Positions 1 to 9,491 of a stretch of 64,000 nt of DNA are shown here, piece by piece. The notes under the pieces are model-generated. The model searched no databases and was not told the origin of the DNA. It saw only the letters and a program-made list of their open reading frames with translations. The position numbers and the translations under genes are program-made. Position 1 is the first letter of the stretch. Each line of letters opens with the position of its first letter. The DNA comes from Pseudolysinimonas_A sp039912695 (GTDB lineage Bacteria > Actinomycetota > Actinomycetes > Actinomycetales > Microbacteriaceae), in contig NZ_JBDSPJ010000023.1 of NCBI RefSeq assembly GCF_039912695.1, positions 1 to 64,000 of the forward strand. Direction: 5' to 3'.

Positions 1-963
1 ATCCCCGGGTTCGTCGACAGCCACGGGCACCTGATGTTCGCGGGCGATCGCGCCGACGAGTTCGAGGCCCGGATGGCGGGGGAGACGTACGAGGCGGGCG
101 GCATCCGGCGCACGGTGCGGCTGACCCGCGAGGCGTCGGATGCCGCGCTGCTCGCCAACGCCCAGAGACTCATCGCCGAGGCCCGCCGCCAGGGCACGAC
201 GACCATGGAGATCAAGTCGGGCTACGGGCTCACCGTAAGCGACGAGGAGCGCGCCCTGAACGTGGCCGCGACACTCACCGACGAGGTCACCTACCTCGGC
301 GCGCATGTCGTGCCCGAGGGCATCGGACGCGACGACTACGTCGACCTGGTGTGCGGTGAGATGCTCGAGGCGTGCGCGCCTCACGCGAAATGGATCGACG
401 TGTTCTGCGAGACCGGCGCGTTCACGGTCGAGGAGTCGCGCCGCATCCTGGAGGCCGGTGCCGCCGCGGGTCTCGGGCTGCGCATGCACGCTGCCCAGCT
501 CGGCGAATCGGACGGCGTGCGCCTCGCCGTCGAGCTCGGCGCAGCGTCGGTCGATCACTGCACCTACCTGACCGACGCCGACGTGGACGCGCTGGCCGGG
601 TCGACGACGGTCGCCACGCTGCTGCCGGGCGTCGAATTCTCGACGCGGCAGCCCTATCCCGACGCTCGCCGACTTCTGGATGCCGGGGTCACCGTCGCGC
701 TCGCCTGCGATTGCAATCCGGGCTCGAGCTACACCACCTCGATGGCGTTCTGCATCGCGATGGCCGTGCGCGACATGGGTCTCACGCCCGCCGAGGCCGT
801 GCGCGCGGCGACGCTGGGAGGGGCTGCTGCCCTGCGCCGCGACGACATCGGGCACCTGCGGACGGGCGCCCGGGCCGACCTCGTGGTGCTCGACGCCCCG
901 ACCTACGTGCACCTCGCGTACCGGCCCGGCGTACCCCTCGTGCACCAGGTCATCACGGCCTGA
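1..963 (+). CDS. hutI: Imidazolonepropionase, 5' truncated by window edge
   Basis: Hydrolyses 4-imidazolone-5-propionate to N-formimidoyl-glutamate in cytosolic histidine degradation. The reading frame is open from the first base (IPGFVDSHGHL), so the true start lies upstream. The amidohydrolase metal site is visible: HxH in SHGHL, His in RMHAAQL, His in VDHCTYL, and Asp in ACDCNPG. MEIKSGYGL and FAGDRADEFEARMAG are family-typical stretches. About 320 residues are present of a usual ~390-400. It is not functionally related to the ribosomal genes that follow. Confidence 0.93.
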   Translation: MPGFVDSHGHLMFAGDRADEFEARMAGETYEAGGIRRTVRLTREASDAALLANAQRLIAEARRQGTTTMEIKSGYGLTVSDEERALNVAATLTDEVTYLGAHVVPEGIGRDDYVDLVCGEMLEACAPHAKWIDVFCETGAFTVEESRRILEAGAAAGLGLRMHAAQLGESDGVRLAVELGAASVDHCTYLTDADVDALAGSTTVATLLPGVEFSTRQPYPDARRLLDAGVTVALACDCNPGSSYTTSMAFCIAMAVRDMGLTPAEAVRAATLGGAAALRRDDIGHLRTGARADLVVLDAPTYVHLAYRPGVPLVHQVITA

Positions 964-1022
964 CTCTCCACGGCTTGCGAATCTCGTATCGCGGGGAGCG
1001 GGCTCCGGCGGACACTCGATGA

Positions 1023-1823
1023 GTGGAGCGAGTGCGGCTTCGGCCCGGTGCATACGTCGACGCACGCGAATGGCTGGCCGGGTCCGAGCGCGAACGCCAC
1101 CTGCTGAAGGTGCGCGCGGCGGCGAGAGCGCTCACCCCTCGCGCGGTCTACTCGCATGAATCTGCGGCGGCGGTGCATGGCATCCCCGTACTCGGAGGGT
1201 TTCCGGATGTCGTGCGAGCCAGTTACGAAGGGCCGAACGGGATGTCACGGCGCGAAGGCGTGCGGTGGACGCGCGCCTGCTGGGACCCCGGTGACGTGCA
1301 GCAGTGCGCGGGATTGCAGGTAACGTCACTGCGCCGAACCGCGGTCGACATCGCCCGCGCGGGCTCGCTCGCCCAGGGTGTGGCGGCGCTCGATCACGTG
1401 TTCGCCCACGGAGTGGAGCATCGCGGGGTGACCGCGTGGGCGCGACGTCGGAGGCCTTTCCACGGCGTCGCCCCGCTCGTTCGTGCACTCGAGGTAGCAC
1501 GGGGACTCTCGGAATCGCCGCTCGAGTCCCTCAGCCTCGCCCGAATCGCAGAGCTCGGATTTGTCCTCCCGACTCAGCAGCACGAATTGCCGGCCGACGG
1601 TGGACTGTTCCGGGTCGACTTCTTCTGGCCGGAGGCGAGCGTCGTGGGCGAGGCTGACGGGCGCGTCAAGTACGCGACTGCCGACGATCTCTGGCGCGAA
1701 AAGCGCCGGGAGGACGGCATCCGCCGGCTCGGGTTCGCCGTCATCCGGTGGAGCTGGTCCGACGCATGGACCGTCTCCCCGCTCCGCGACATGCTCGATC
1801 AAGCCGGCGTCCCTCGCGTTTGA
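1023..1823 (+). CDS. AbiEi/DUF559-like solitary nuclease protein, N-terminally short
   Basis: A 266-residue protein. Its C-terminus has the Vsr/DUF559 endonuclease pattern RVDFFW...GEADGRVKY, with candidate catalytic Asp, Glu and Lys, followed by WREKRREDGIRRLG. The middle (RAVYSHESAAAVHGIP, LRRTAVDIAR) resembles AbiEi-type antitoxins. It starts with GTG immediately after an in-frame TGA (1020-1022), at a point matching the end of the winged helix of its relative at 43775-44764, so the DNA-binding N-terminus seems lost. No partner toxin or methylase is adjacent. The stop codon lies inside a perfect inverted repeat. Function is unproven. Confidence 0.7.
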   Translation: MERVRLRPGAYVDAREWLAGSERERHLLKVRAAARALTPRAVYSHESAAAVHGIPVLGGFPDVVRASYEGPNGMSRREGVRWTRACWDPGDVQQCAGLQVTSLRRTAVDIARAGSLAQGVAALDHVFAHGVEHRGVTAWARRRRPFHGVAPLVRALEVARGLSESPLESLSLARIAELGFVLPTQQHELPADGGLFRVDFFWPEASVVGEADGRVKYATADDLWREKRREDGIRRLGFAVIRWSWSDAWTVSPLRDMLDQAGVPRV

Positions 1824-1888
1824 CGCGGAATCGGCTCCGGCAGCACCCCCGAATCCGCGTAAAACACTCTGATTCCGCGTCAAACGCG
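1815..1888. repeat. 18-bp perfect inverted repeat with a third degenerate copy
   Basis: Left arm 1815-1832 (CGCGTTTGACGCGGAATC) and right arm 1871-1888 are perfect reverse complements separated by 38 bp. A degenerate copy in the right-arm orientation, GAATCCGCGTAAAAC, lies at 1851-1865. The left arm contains the stop codon of the preceding nuclease-like gene. There is no T-run after the right arm, so a simple intrinsic terminator is not the best reading. Confidence 0.8.
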
Positions 1889-2225
1889 CAAACGGGCCTC
1901 GAGGGAGGGCGCGCGCGACACGCCCGGGTTGCAGCAAATGCCGGGGTGTGGCAAACTCGTCTAGTTCAACATCCCGTGCGCGCCAGCGTGCGCGGGTCAC
2001 TGCACTCGCTGTGCACAGCCCCCCGCGGAAACGCGGGATGAGGCTGGGCCGCAGGCAGCAGAACACGTTTCACTCGAATCCCAACCCGAATCCACTTGCG
2101 TGGATTCCTGCGCCATGCGCAGAGCAGGGCGGGATTGACAGAAGAACAGCGGTGCGCGAACAGCAGTGTTGCGCGTGTGTGCGGGGCCCGAGACGGTCGC
2201 GCACAGAAGAGAGAAGAGAGACAAC
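1889..2225 (+). other. Long leader region of the S10 operon
   Basis: No gene is supported between the upstream nuclease-like gene and rpsJ. The stretch contains the promoter candidate at 1929-1957, a transcribed leader of roughly 260 nt, and a small hairpin at 2108-2122 (CTGCGC-CAT-GCGCAG). A purine-rich ribosome binding site (AGAGAGAC) sits just before the rpsJ ATG. Long leaders before rpsJ are sites of ribosomal-protein autoregulation in other bacteria; nothing here proves that. Confidence 0.5.
1929..1957 (+). promoter_or_regulatory. Probable S10 operon promoter
   Basis: A -35 TTGCAG (1929-1934) and a -10 CAAACT (1952-1957) are separated by 17 bp. The position fits the start of the ribosomal operon, about 260 bp upstream of rpsJ. 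Both boxes depart from consensus. Confidence 0.5.
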
Positions 2226-2534
2226 ATGGCGGGACAAAAGATCCGCATCCGGCTCAAGTCGTACGACTACGCCGGACTCGACGCCTCGGCGCGCAAGATC
2301 GTCGACACCGTGACCCGTGCGGGCGCGACCGTCGTCGGTCCGGTCCCGCTGCCCACGGAGAAGAACGTGGTCGTCGTGATCCGCAGTCCTCACAAGTACA
2401 AGGACAGCCGCGAGCACTTCGAGAAGCGCACCCACAAACGTCTCATCGACATCATCGATCCGACGCCGAAGGCGGTCGACTCGCTCATGCGACTCGACCT
2501 GCCCGCCGACGTCAACATCGAGATCAAGCTCTAG
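2226..2534 (+). CDS. rpsJ: 30S ribosomal protein S10
   Basis: First gene of the S10-spc run. The 102-residue protein (MAGQKIRIRLKSYDY..., PHKYKDSREHFEKRTHKR) is full length and collinear with bacterial S10, a 30S head protein that also binds NusB in antitermination. The ATG at 2226 is chosen because the open frame extending upstream has no conserved sequence and the family starts here. rplC follows after 19 bp. Confidence 0.97.
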   Translation: MAGQKIRIRLKSYDYAGLDASARKIVDTVTRAGATVVGPVPLPTEKNVVVVIRSPHKYKDSREHFEKRTHKRLIDIIDPTPKAVDSLMRLDLPADVNIEIKL

Positions 2535-2553
2535 AGCCCAGGGAAACAAGATC

Positions 2554-3207
2554 ATGTCTGCACTCAAGACCGTCAAGGGTCTGCTGGGCACCAAGCTCGG
2601 CATGACGCAGGTCTGGGACGAGAACAACAAGCTCATCCCTGTCACCGTCGTCCAGATCACCCCGAACGTCGTCACCCAGGTCCGTTCCACCGAGGTCGAC
2701 GGCTACACCGCCGTGCAGATCGCCTACGGTGCCATCGACCCGCGCAAGGTCAACAAGCCTGCAACCGGTCACTTCGACAAGGCCGGCGTCACTCCGCGCC
2801 GCCACCTCACCGAGGTGCGCACGTCCGACGCCGCCGAGTACACTCCGGGCCAGGAGCTCGCGGTCGACATCTTCGAGGCCGGCCAGTACGTGGATGTCGT
2901 GGGCACCTCCAAGGGCAAGGGCTTCGCCGGCGTCATGAAGCGCCACAACTTCAAGGGCGTCAGCTCGAGCCACGGTTCGCACCGCAACCACCGCAAGCCG
3001 GGTTCCATCGGCGCCTCCTCGACGCCCAGCCGCGTCTTCAAGGGGATGCGCATGGCCGGTCGCATGGGTGGCGAGCGCGTCACCGTGCAGGGCCTCAAGG
3101 TCCACTCGGTCGACCTCGAGAACAACCTCATCCTGGTCAAGGGAGCCGTCCCCGGCGCCCGCGGCCGCATCGTCTTCGTCCGCAACGCGGTGAAGGGAGC
3201 CAAGTAA
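2554..3207 (+). CDS. rplC: 50S ribosomal protein L3
   Basis: A 217-residue protein that binds 23S rRNA early in assembly near the peptidyl transferase centre. The signature GTSKGKGFAGVMKRHNFKG and the loop GSIGASSTPSRVFKGMRMAGRMG are intact. It lies between rpsJ and rplD in standard S10-operon order. Confidence 0.97.
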   Translation: MSALKTVKGLLGTKLGMTQVWDENNKLIPVTVVQITPNVVTQVRSTEVDGYTAVQIAYGAIDPRKVNKPATGHFDKAGVTPRRHLTEVRTSDAAEYTPGQELAVDIFEAGQYVDVVGTSKGKGFAGVMKRHNFKGVSSSHGSHRNHRKPGSIGASSTPSRVFKGMRMAGRMGGERVTVQGLKVHSVDLENNLILVKGAVPGARGRIVFVRNAVKGAK

Positions 3208-3209
3208 CC

Positions 3210-3890
3210 ATGGCTACGACTCTCGACGTCGTCGACGCCAAAGGAAAGAAGACCGGTTCGGTCGACCTCCCGGGCGCGATCTTCGACGTGCAGACGAACG
3301 TCCCGTTGATCCACCAGGTGGTGACCGCGCAGCTCGCGGCCGCCCGCCAGGGCACGCACAAGACCAAGGGTCGCGGCGAGGTCTCCGGCTCCGGTACCAA
3401 GCCGTTCAAGCAGAAGGGCACCGGTCGTGCCCGTCAGGGCTCGATCCGCATGCCGCAGCACCGCGGCGGTGGCATCGTGCACGGACCGGTCCCGCGCGAC
3501 TACTCGGAGCGCACCCCCAAGAAGATGATCGCCGCGGCACTGCTCGGCGTCCTCTCCGACCGCGCACGCGGCGAGCGTCTCCACGTCATCGACAGCTTCG
3601 GCTCCAACGGAGCGCCGTCGACCAAGAACGCGTTGTCGGTGCTCGAGAACGTGGCGACCAGCAAGAACGTGCTGATCGTCATCGAGCACGACGACGAGAT
3701 CACGCTGAAGAGCGTGCGCAACCTCAAGAACGTGCACGTGCTCACCGTCGACCAGCTCAACGCCTACGACGTGGTCGTCAGCGAGGACATCGTCTTCACC
3801 AAGGCGGCGTACGACTGGTTCGTCGAGCGTCGCTCGACGAACAAGAAAGACGCAGCCGTCGACGCGGAGAAGAAGGAGGCCGGCGAGTGA
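3210..3890 (+). CDS. rplD: 50S ribosomal protein L4
   Basis: A 226-residue protein lining the exit tunnel. The conserved loop KQKGTGRARQGSIRMPQ and GGGIVHGP are present. In E. coli L4 represses its own operon; no such site can be assigned here. The last residues are a short Lys/Glu/Ala tail (NKKDAAVDAEKKEAGE), and the stop overlaps the rplW GTG by 4 bp (GTGA). Confidence 0.97.
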   Translation: MATTLDVVDAKGKKTGSVDLPGAIFDVQTNVPLIHQVVTAQLAAARQGTHKTKGRGEVSGSGTKPFKQKGTGRARQGSIRMPQHRGGGIVHGPVPRDYSERTPKKMIAAALLGVLSDRARGERLHVIDSFGSNGAPSTKNALSVLENVATSKNVLIVIEHDDEITLKSVRNLKNVHVLTVDQLNAYDVVVSEDIVFTKAAYDWFVERRSTNKKDAAVDAEKKEAGE

Positions 3891-4186
3891 GCGGCTACAA
3901 CAAGGACCCGCGCGACATCATCATCGCGCCCGTCGTCAGCGAGAAGAGCTACGGCCTGATCGACGACGGCAAGTACACGTTCGTCGTCGACCCGCGGTCG
4001 AACAAGACGGAGATCAAGCTCGCGATCGAGAAGATCTTCGACGTCAAGGTCGCGTCGGTCAACACGCTGAACCGCACGGGCAAGACCCGCCGCACGCGAT
4101 TCGGCACCGGCAAGCGCAAAGACACCAAGCGGGCGATCGTCACGCTGAAGTCCGGTTCGATCGACATCTTCACGGCTGTCGGCTAA
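3887..4186 (+). CDS. rplW: 50S ribosomal protein L23
   Basis: A 99-residue tunnel-exit protein that docks SRP and trigger factor. The text KDPRDIIIAPVVSEKSYGL and NKTEIKLAIEKIFDVKV is typical. It starts with GTG inside the rplD stop (4-bp overlap), implying translational coupling. Confidence 0.96.
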   Translation: MSGYNKDPRDIIIAPVVSEKSYGLIDDGKYTFVVDPRSNKTEIKLAIEKIFDVKVASVNTLNRTGKTRRTRFGTGKRKDTKRAIVTLKSGSIDIFTAVG

Positions 4187-4204
4187 GGACCAGGGAGAAC
4201 AGAC

Positions 4205-5047
<843 letters not shown>

Positions 5048-5056
5048 GCCAGAGGA

Positions 5057-5338
5057 ATGCCGCGCAGTCTTAAAAAGGGCCCGTTCGTTGACGATCACCT
5101 GCTCCGCAAGGTGGTCACCCAGAACGATGCCAACACCAAGAACGTGATCAAGACCTGGTCGCGCCGATCGATGATCATCCCGGCAATGCTGGGTCACACC
5201 ATCGCCGTGCACGACGGTCGCAAGCACATCCCCGTCTTCGTGACGGAGACCATGGTCGGGCACAAGCTCGGCGAGTTCTCGCCCACCCGCACTTTCCGTG
5301 GGCACGAGAAAGACGACAAGAAGGGACGGCGCCGCTGA
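5057..5338 (+). CDS. rpsS: 30S ribosomal protein S19
   Basis: A 93-residue 30S head protein (MPRSLKKGPFVDDHLLRKV, GHKLGEFSPTRTFRGH). The stop overlaps the start of rplV by one base (TGATG). The upstream AGAGGA is a plausible ribosome binding site. Confidence 0.97.
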   Translation: MPRSLKKGPFVDDHLLRKVVTQNDANTKNVIKTWSRRSMIIPAMLGHTIAVHDGRKHIPVFVTETMVGHKLGEFSPTRTFRGHEKDDKKGRRR

Positions 5339-5769
5339 TGGTTCTCGCTACCGCTCGCGTGAAGCACATTCGCGTCACTCCCCAGAAGGCCCGCCGGGTC
5401 GTGGACATCATCCGCGGCAAGCAGGCTGTCGAAGCCCTCGCCATCCTCAAGTTCGCGCCGCAGGCCGCGAGCGAGCCGGTCTACAAGCTGGTGGCCTCGG
5501 CGATGGCGAACGCCCGCGTGAAGGCGGATGCCGCCAACGCGTACCTCGACGAGCAAGACCTGGTCGTGCACCGGGCCTACGTCGATGAGGGCACAACGTT
5601 GAAGCGTTTCCGCCCCCGGGCACAGGGACGCGCGTTCAAGATCCTCAAGCGCACGAGCCACATCACCGTGGAGCTCGCGACGCCGGACGAGTTCATGGAT
5701 GTCGTCAAGACCTCCGCGAAGCCCGCCGCCCGCAAGGCGACGACGACCAAGAAGGCTGAGGCCAAGTAA
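5338..5769 (+). CDS. rplV: 50S ribosomal protein L22
   Basis: A 143-residue exit-tunnel protein; the core (VKHIRVTPQKARRVVDIIRGK, RFRPRAQGRAFKILKRTSHI) is intact. About 25 Lys/Ala-rich residues follow the core, a tail common in this family of organisms. ATG overlaps the rpsS stop, and its own TAA overlaps the rpsC ATG (TAATG). Confidence 0.97.
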   Translation: MVLATARVKHIRVTPQKARRVVDIIRGKQAVEALAILKFAPQAASEPVYKLVASAMANARVKADAANAYLDEQDLVVHRAYVDEGTTLKRFRPRAQGRAFKILKRTSHITVELATPDEFMDVVKTSAKPAARKATTTKKAEAK

Positions 5770-6539
5770 TGGGCCAGAAAGTCAACCCGTACGGCTTCCG
5801 CCTCGGGATCACCACCGACCACGTGTCGCGTTGGTTCACCGACTCGACGAAGCCCGGTCAGCGCTACGCCGACTACGTGGCTGAGGATGTCAAAATCCGT
5901 CAGCTCCTGAAGACGAGCCTCGACCGTGCCGGTGTCGCCAAGATCGAGATCGAGCGCACCCGTGACCGCGTCCGCGTCGACATCCACACGGCCCGTCCCG
6001 GTATCGTGATCGGTCGCCGGGGCGCCGAGGCCGAGCGCATTCGCTCCGACCTCGAGAAGCTCACCAACAAGCAGATCCAGCTCAACATCCTCGAGGTGAA
6101 GAACCCCGAGGCCGAGGCTCAGCTGGTCGCTCAAGGCATCGCCGAGCAGCTCTCCGCCCGCGTGGCTTTCCGCCGCGCGATGCGCAAGGGACTGCAGGGT
6201 GCCCAGCGCGCCGGCGCCAAGGGTGTGCGCATCCAGGTTTCGGGTCGTCTTGGTGGCGCAGAAATGTCGCGCTCCGAGTTCTACCGCGAAGGCCGTGTGC
6301 CGCTGCACACCCTTCGCGCGAACATCGACTACGGCTTCTACGAGGCGCGCACGACGTTCGGTCGCATTGGTGTGAAGGTCTGGATCTACAAGGGCGACAT
6401 CACCAACAAGGAACTCGCTCGCGAGCAGGCGTCGCAGAAGTCGACCCGGCCCGAGCGTCGCGACGACCGTGGACCCCGTAGCCCGAGCGCTCGTGGTCCG
6501 CGTACCGACGCGCCCGTCGCGGCAGGAGCAGAGGGCTAA
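5769..6539 (+). CDS. rpsC: 30S ribosomal protein S3
   Basis: A 256-residue protein of the mRNA entry site with KH type II and C-terminal S3 domains (GIVIGRRGAEAERIR, RLGGAEMSRSEFYREGRVPLHT in part). The tail after ~residue 215 is Arg/Pro/Ala-rich and low in conservation. Confidence 0.97.
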   Translation: MGQKVNPYGFRLGITTDHVSRWFTDSTKPGQRYADYVAEDVKIRQLLKTSLDRAGVAKIEIERTRDRVRVDIHTARPGIVIGRRGAEAERIRSDLEKLTNKQIQLNILEVKNPEAEAQLVAQGIAEQLSARVAFRRAMRKGLQGAQRAGAKGVRIQVSGRLGGAEMSRSEFYREGRVPLHTLRANIDYGFYEARTTFGRIGVKVWIYKGDITNKELAREQASQKSTRPERRDDRGPRSPSARGPRTDAPVAAGAEG

Positions 6540-6542
6540 ATC

Positions 6543-6961
<419 letters not shown>

Positions 6962-6962
<1 letters not shown>

Positions 6963-7294
6963 TGGCCGTCGGAACCAAAGAGCTCAAGCCGGTCGAACTC
7001 GACACTTTCGAGAACGAGAAGCTGACAGACGAGCTGAAGAAGGCCAAGGAAGAGCTGTTCAACCTGCGCTTCCAGTCGGCAACGGGTCAGCTCGAGAGCC
7101 ACGGCCGCTTGCGCGCCGTCAAGCGCGACATCGCCCGCATCTACACCGTGCTTCGTGAGCGTGAGCTCGGCATCCGTGCCACGCCCGTCCCGATCGAAGC
7201 ATCGGTGACGGCGAAGAGCACCGCCAAGAAGACCAAGAAGTCGGATGTTGTCGCTGACGCGACCGAGTCCGAGACCACCGAGGAGAACAACTAA
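6962..7294 (+). CDS. rpmC: 50S ribosomal protein L29, C-terminally extended
   Basis: A 110-residue protein; L29 is usually 60-75 residues. The core (LTDELKKAKEELFNLRFQSATGQL, RAVKRDIARIYTVLRER) ends near residue 70. The remainder (KSTAKKTKKSDVVADATESETTEENN in part) switches from basic to acidic. The start at 6962 overlaps the rplP stop; the longer open frame upstream has no L29 sequence. It overlaps rpsQ by one base. Confidence 0.95.
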
Positions 7295-7650
7295 TGGCCG
7301 AGGTCAAGGCCGCTGCGGCCAAGAAGCCGGCTGCGAAGGCTGCCCCCGCTACGGCGAGTGGTCACGAATCGTCCGCACGCGACGTGCGCGACGAGAGTGC
7401 CCGCGGGTATCGCAAGACGCGTCGCGGCTTCGTGACGAGCGACAAGATGGACAAGACGATCGTCGTCGAGGTCGAGGACCGCGTTAAGCACCCGCTCTAC
7501 GGCAAGGTCATCCGTCGTACCTCGAAAGTCAAAGTCCACGACGAGAACAACAGCGCCGGTATCGGCGACATGGTGCTCATCGCAGAGACTCGTCCGCTCT
7601 CGGCGACGAAGAACTGGCGTCTCGTCGAAATCGTAGAGAAGGCGAAGTAG
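7294..7650 (+). CDS. rpsQ: 30S ribosomal protein S17, N-terminally extended
   Basis: A 118-residue protein. The first ~35 residues are Ala/Lys-rich (EVKAAAAKKPAAKAAPATAS) and precede the S17 OB-fold core (GYRKTRRGFVTSDKMDKTIVV in part, RTSKVKVHDENN). The usual length is 80-95. The extension may contact rRNA on the 30S surface; that is inference. Confidence 0.95.
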   Translation: MAEVKAAAAKKPAAKAAPATASGHESSARDVRDESARGYRKTRRGFVTSDKMDKTIVVEVEDRVKHPLYGKVIRRTSKVKVHDENNSAGIGDMVLIAETRPLSATKNWRLVEIVEKAK

Positions 7651-7653
7651 CTC

Positions 7654-8022
7654 ATGCTGCAGCAAGAATCCCGCGTCAAGGTCGCGGACAACACGGGCGC
7701 TAAGGAGCTTCTCGTCATTCGCGTGCTCGGCGGCTCCGGTCGTCGCTACGCCGGACTCGGCGACCAGGTCGTCGCGACGGTCAAGGACGCGATCCCGGGC
7801 GGCAACGTGAAGAAGGGTGACGTCGTCAAGGCTGTCGTCGTTCGCACGAAGAAGCAGACCCGTCGTGCCGACGGCTCGTACATCAAGTTCGACGAGAACG
7901 CCGCTGTCATCCTCAAGAACGACGGCGACCCGCGTGGAACCCGCATCTTCGGCCCGGTGGGCCGCGAGCTGCGCGACAAGAAGTTCATGAAGATCATCTC
8001 GCTGGCGCCGGAGGTGCTGTAA
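7654..8022 (+). CDS. rplN: 50S ribosomal protein L14
   Basis: A 122-residue protein (MLQQESRVKVADNTGAKE, GDVVKAVVVRTKK, RGTRIFGPVGRELR), full length, at the 50S face that meets 16S helix 14 and binds the silencing factor RsfS. It opens the spc part of the cluster and is separated from rpsQ by 3 bp. Confidence 0.98.
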   Translation: MLQQESRVKVADNTGAKELLVIRVLGGSGRRYAGLGDQVVATVKDAIPGGNVKKGDVVKAVVVRTKKQTRRADGSYIKFDENAAVILKNDGDPRGTRIFGPVGRELRDKKFMKIISLAPEVL

Positions 8023-8025
8023 CCC

Positions 8026-8385
8026 ATGGCGAACATCAAGAAGGGTGACCTCGTTCAGGTCATCTCGGGTCCGACCCAGGCCCGCGGCGGAGACCGCGGC
8101 AAGCAGGGCAAGGTCATCGAGGTACTGGTCGAACGCGACAAGGTCATCGTCGAAGGCATCAACTTCGTCACCAAGCACGTGAAGGTCGGCCAGACCCAGC
8201 GCGGCACGAAGACCGGTGGCATCGAGACTCACGAGGCCCCGATCCACGTTTCCAACGTCGCCGTTGTTGACCCCAAGTCGAAGAAGCCCACCCGCGTGGG
8301 ATTCCGCGAGGAGGTCGTCGAGAAGAACGGCGTCAAGAAGAAGGTTCGCGTCCGTTACGCGAAGAAGTCCGGAGAGAAGCTGTAA
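8026..8385 (+). CDS. rplX: 50S ribosomal protein L24
   Basis: A 119-residue assembly initiator with the KOW motif near the N-terminus (IKKGDLVQVISGPTQARGGDRG, in part) and the loop GGIETHEAPIHVSNVAVVDP. Its TAA overlaps the rplE ATG. Confidence 0.97.
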   Translation: MANIKKGDLVQVISGPTQARGGDRGKQGKVIEVLVERDKVIVEGINFVTKHVKVGQTQRGTKTGGIETHEAPIHVSNVAVVDPKSKKPTRVGFREEVVEKNGVKKKVRVRYAKKSGEKL

Positions 8386-8978
8386 TGGCTACCGCAACCG
8401 CCACGGCGCCCGAAAAGCGCGCTCTGCCGCGCCTGAAGCAGAAGTACCGCACCGAGATCTCGAAGACCCTCACGGAGGAGTTCGGGTTCACCAACCCGCA
8501 CCAGGTTCCGGGGATCGTCAAGGTCGTCGTGAACACGGGTGTCGGCGAGGCTGCTCGCGACTCCAAGGTCATCGATGGCGCCATCAAGGACATCACCCTG
8601 ATCACCGGCCAAAAGCCGCAGGTGACCAAGGCGCGCAAGTCGATTGCTCAGTTCAAGCTGCGCGAAGGCATGCCGATCGGCGCTCACGTCACGCTCCGTG
8701 GCGACCGCGCGTGGGAGTTCCTCGACCGTCTGCTGTCGCTCGCCCTGCCCCGCATCCGTGACTTCCGCGGTCTGTCGGACAAGCAGTTCGACGGCAACGG
8801 CAACTACACCTTCGGTGTTGTCGAGCAGAGCATTTTCCACGAGATCAACCAGGACAATGTCGACCGCGTTCGCGGTTTCGACATCACCGTCGTGACAACG
8901 GCCAAGACGGATGCCGAAGGTCGCGCCTTGCTGCGCGAGCTGGGCTTCCCGTTCCAGGCCGCTGACGCGGGCAAGTAA
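8385..8978 (+). CDS. rplE: 50S ribosomal protein L5
   Basis: A 197-residue central protuberance protein that binds 5S rRNA. NTGVGEAARDSKVIDGA, FKLREGMPIGAHVTLRG and FDITVVTTAKTDAEGR are intact. The 105 bp after it is where rpsN/rpsZ (S14) sits in many actinobacteria; no S14 is present. Confidence 0.97.
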   Translation: MATATATAPEKRALPRLKQKYRTEISKTLTEEFGFTNPHQVPGIVKVVVNTGVGEAARDSKVIDGAIKDITLITGQKPQVTKARKSIAQFKLREGMPIGAHVTLRGDRAWEFLDRLLSLALPRIRDFRGLSDKQFDGNGNYTFGVVEQSIFHEINQDNVDRVRGFDITVVTTAKTDAEGRALLRELGFPFQAADAGK

Positions 8979-9083
8979 TTACGTAAAACCGAACGCAGTA
9001 CCGATCACACAGGTCGGCTCCTGGCCATCTTTGATTGAGCCCTGGCAGGACCGAAACCGTCTGAGAATAGGAATTCAACCGAA

Positions 9084-9485
9084 ATGACAATGACAGACCC
9101 GGTCGCAGACCTGCTGACCCGTCTGCGCAACGCGAACCGCGCCTACCACGACGAGGTTTCGCTGCCCAGCAGCAAGCTCAAGACCCACATCGCCGAGATC
9201 CTCCAGAAGGAGGGCTACATCTCGTCCTGGAAGGTCGTGAAGAACGAGCGCGTCGGCGAGACCCTCACGATCGACCTGAAGTACGGGCCGAACCGCGAGC
9301 GTTCAATCGCCGGCATCAAGCGCGTCTCGAAGCCCGGCCTGCGCGTTTACGCAAAGTCGACCGAGATCCCGCACGTTCTCGGCGGACTTGGCGTCGCCAT
9401 CCTGTCGACCTCTTCGGGGCTCCTGACCGATCGTCAGGCGACCAAGAAAGGCGTAGGTGGGGAAGTCCTCGCCTACGTGTGGTGA
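9084..9485 (+). CDS. rpsH: 30S ribosomal protein S8
   Basis: A 133-residue central-domain 16S binder (MTMTDPVADLLTRLRNAN; C-terminal STSSGLLTDRQA and GGEVLAYVW). The second ATG, two codons later, is an equally possible start. It is preceded by an unusually long 105-bp spacer after rplE. In E. coli, S8 represses the spc operon. Confidence 0.97.
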   Translation: MTMTDPVADLLTRLRNANRAYHDEVSLPSSKLKTHIAEILQKEGYISSWKVVKNERVGETLTIDLKYGPNRERSIAGIKRVSKPGLRVYAKSTEIPHVLGGLGVAILSTSSGLLTDRQATKKGVGGEVLAYVW

Positions 9486-9491
9486 TCTGAC

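Noticed and set aside
1015..1159. Alternative reading of the first nuclease-like gene from ATG 1019
   Set aside because: That frame closes early and gives a low-complexity Arg/Ala peptide unrelated to the family.
2166..2225. Upstream in-frame start for rpsJ
   Set aside because: The added residues are not S10-like, and a ribosome binding site precedes the ATG at 2226.
8979..9083. Remnant of rpsN/rpsZ (S14) between rplE and rpsH
   Set aside because: No CxxC or S14-like text in any plus-strand frame, and 105 bp is too short for the gene.
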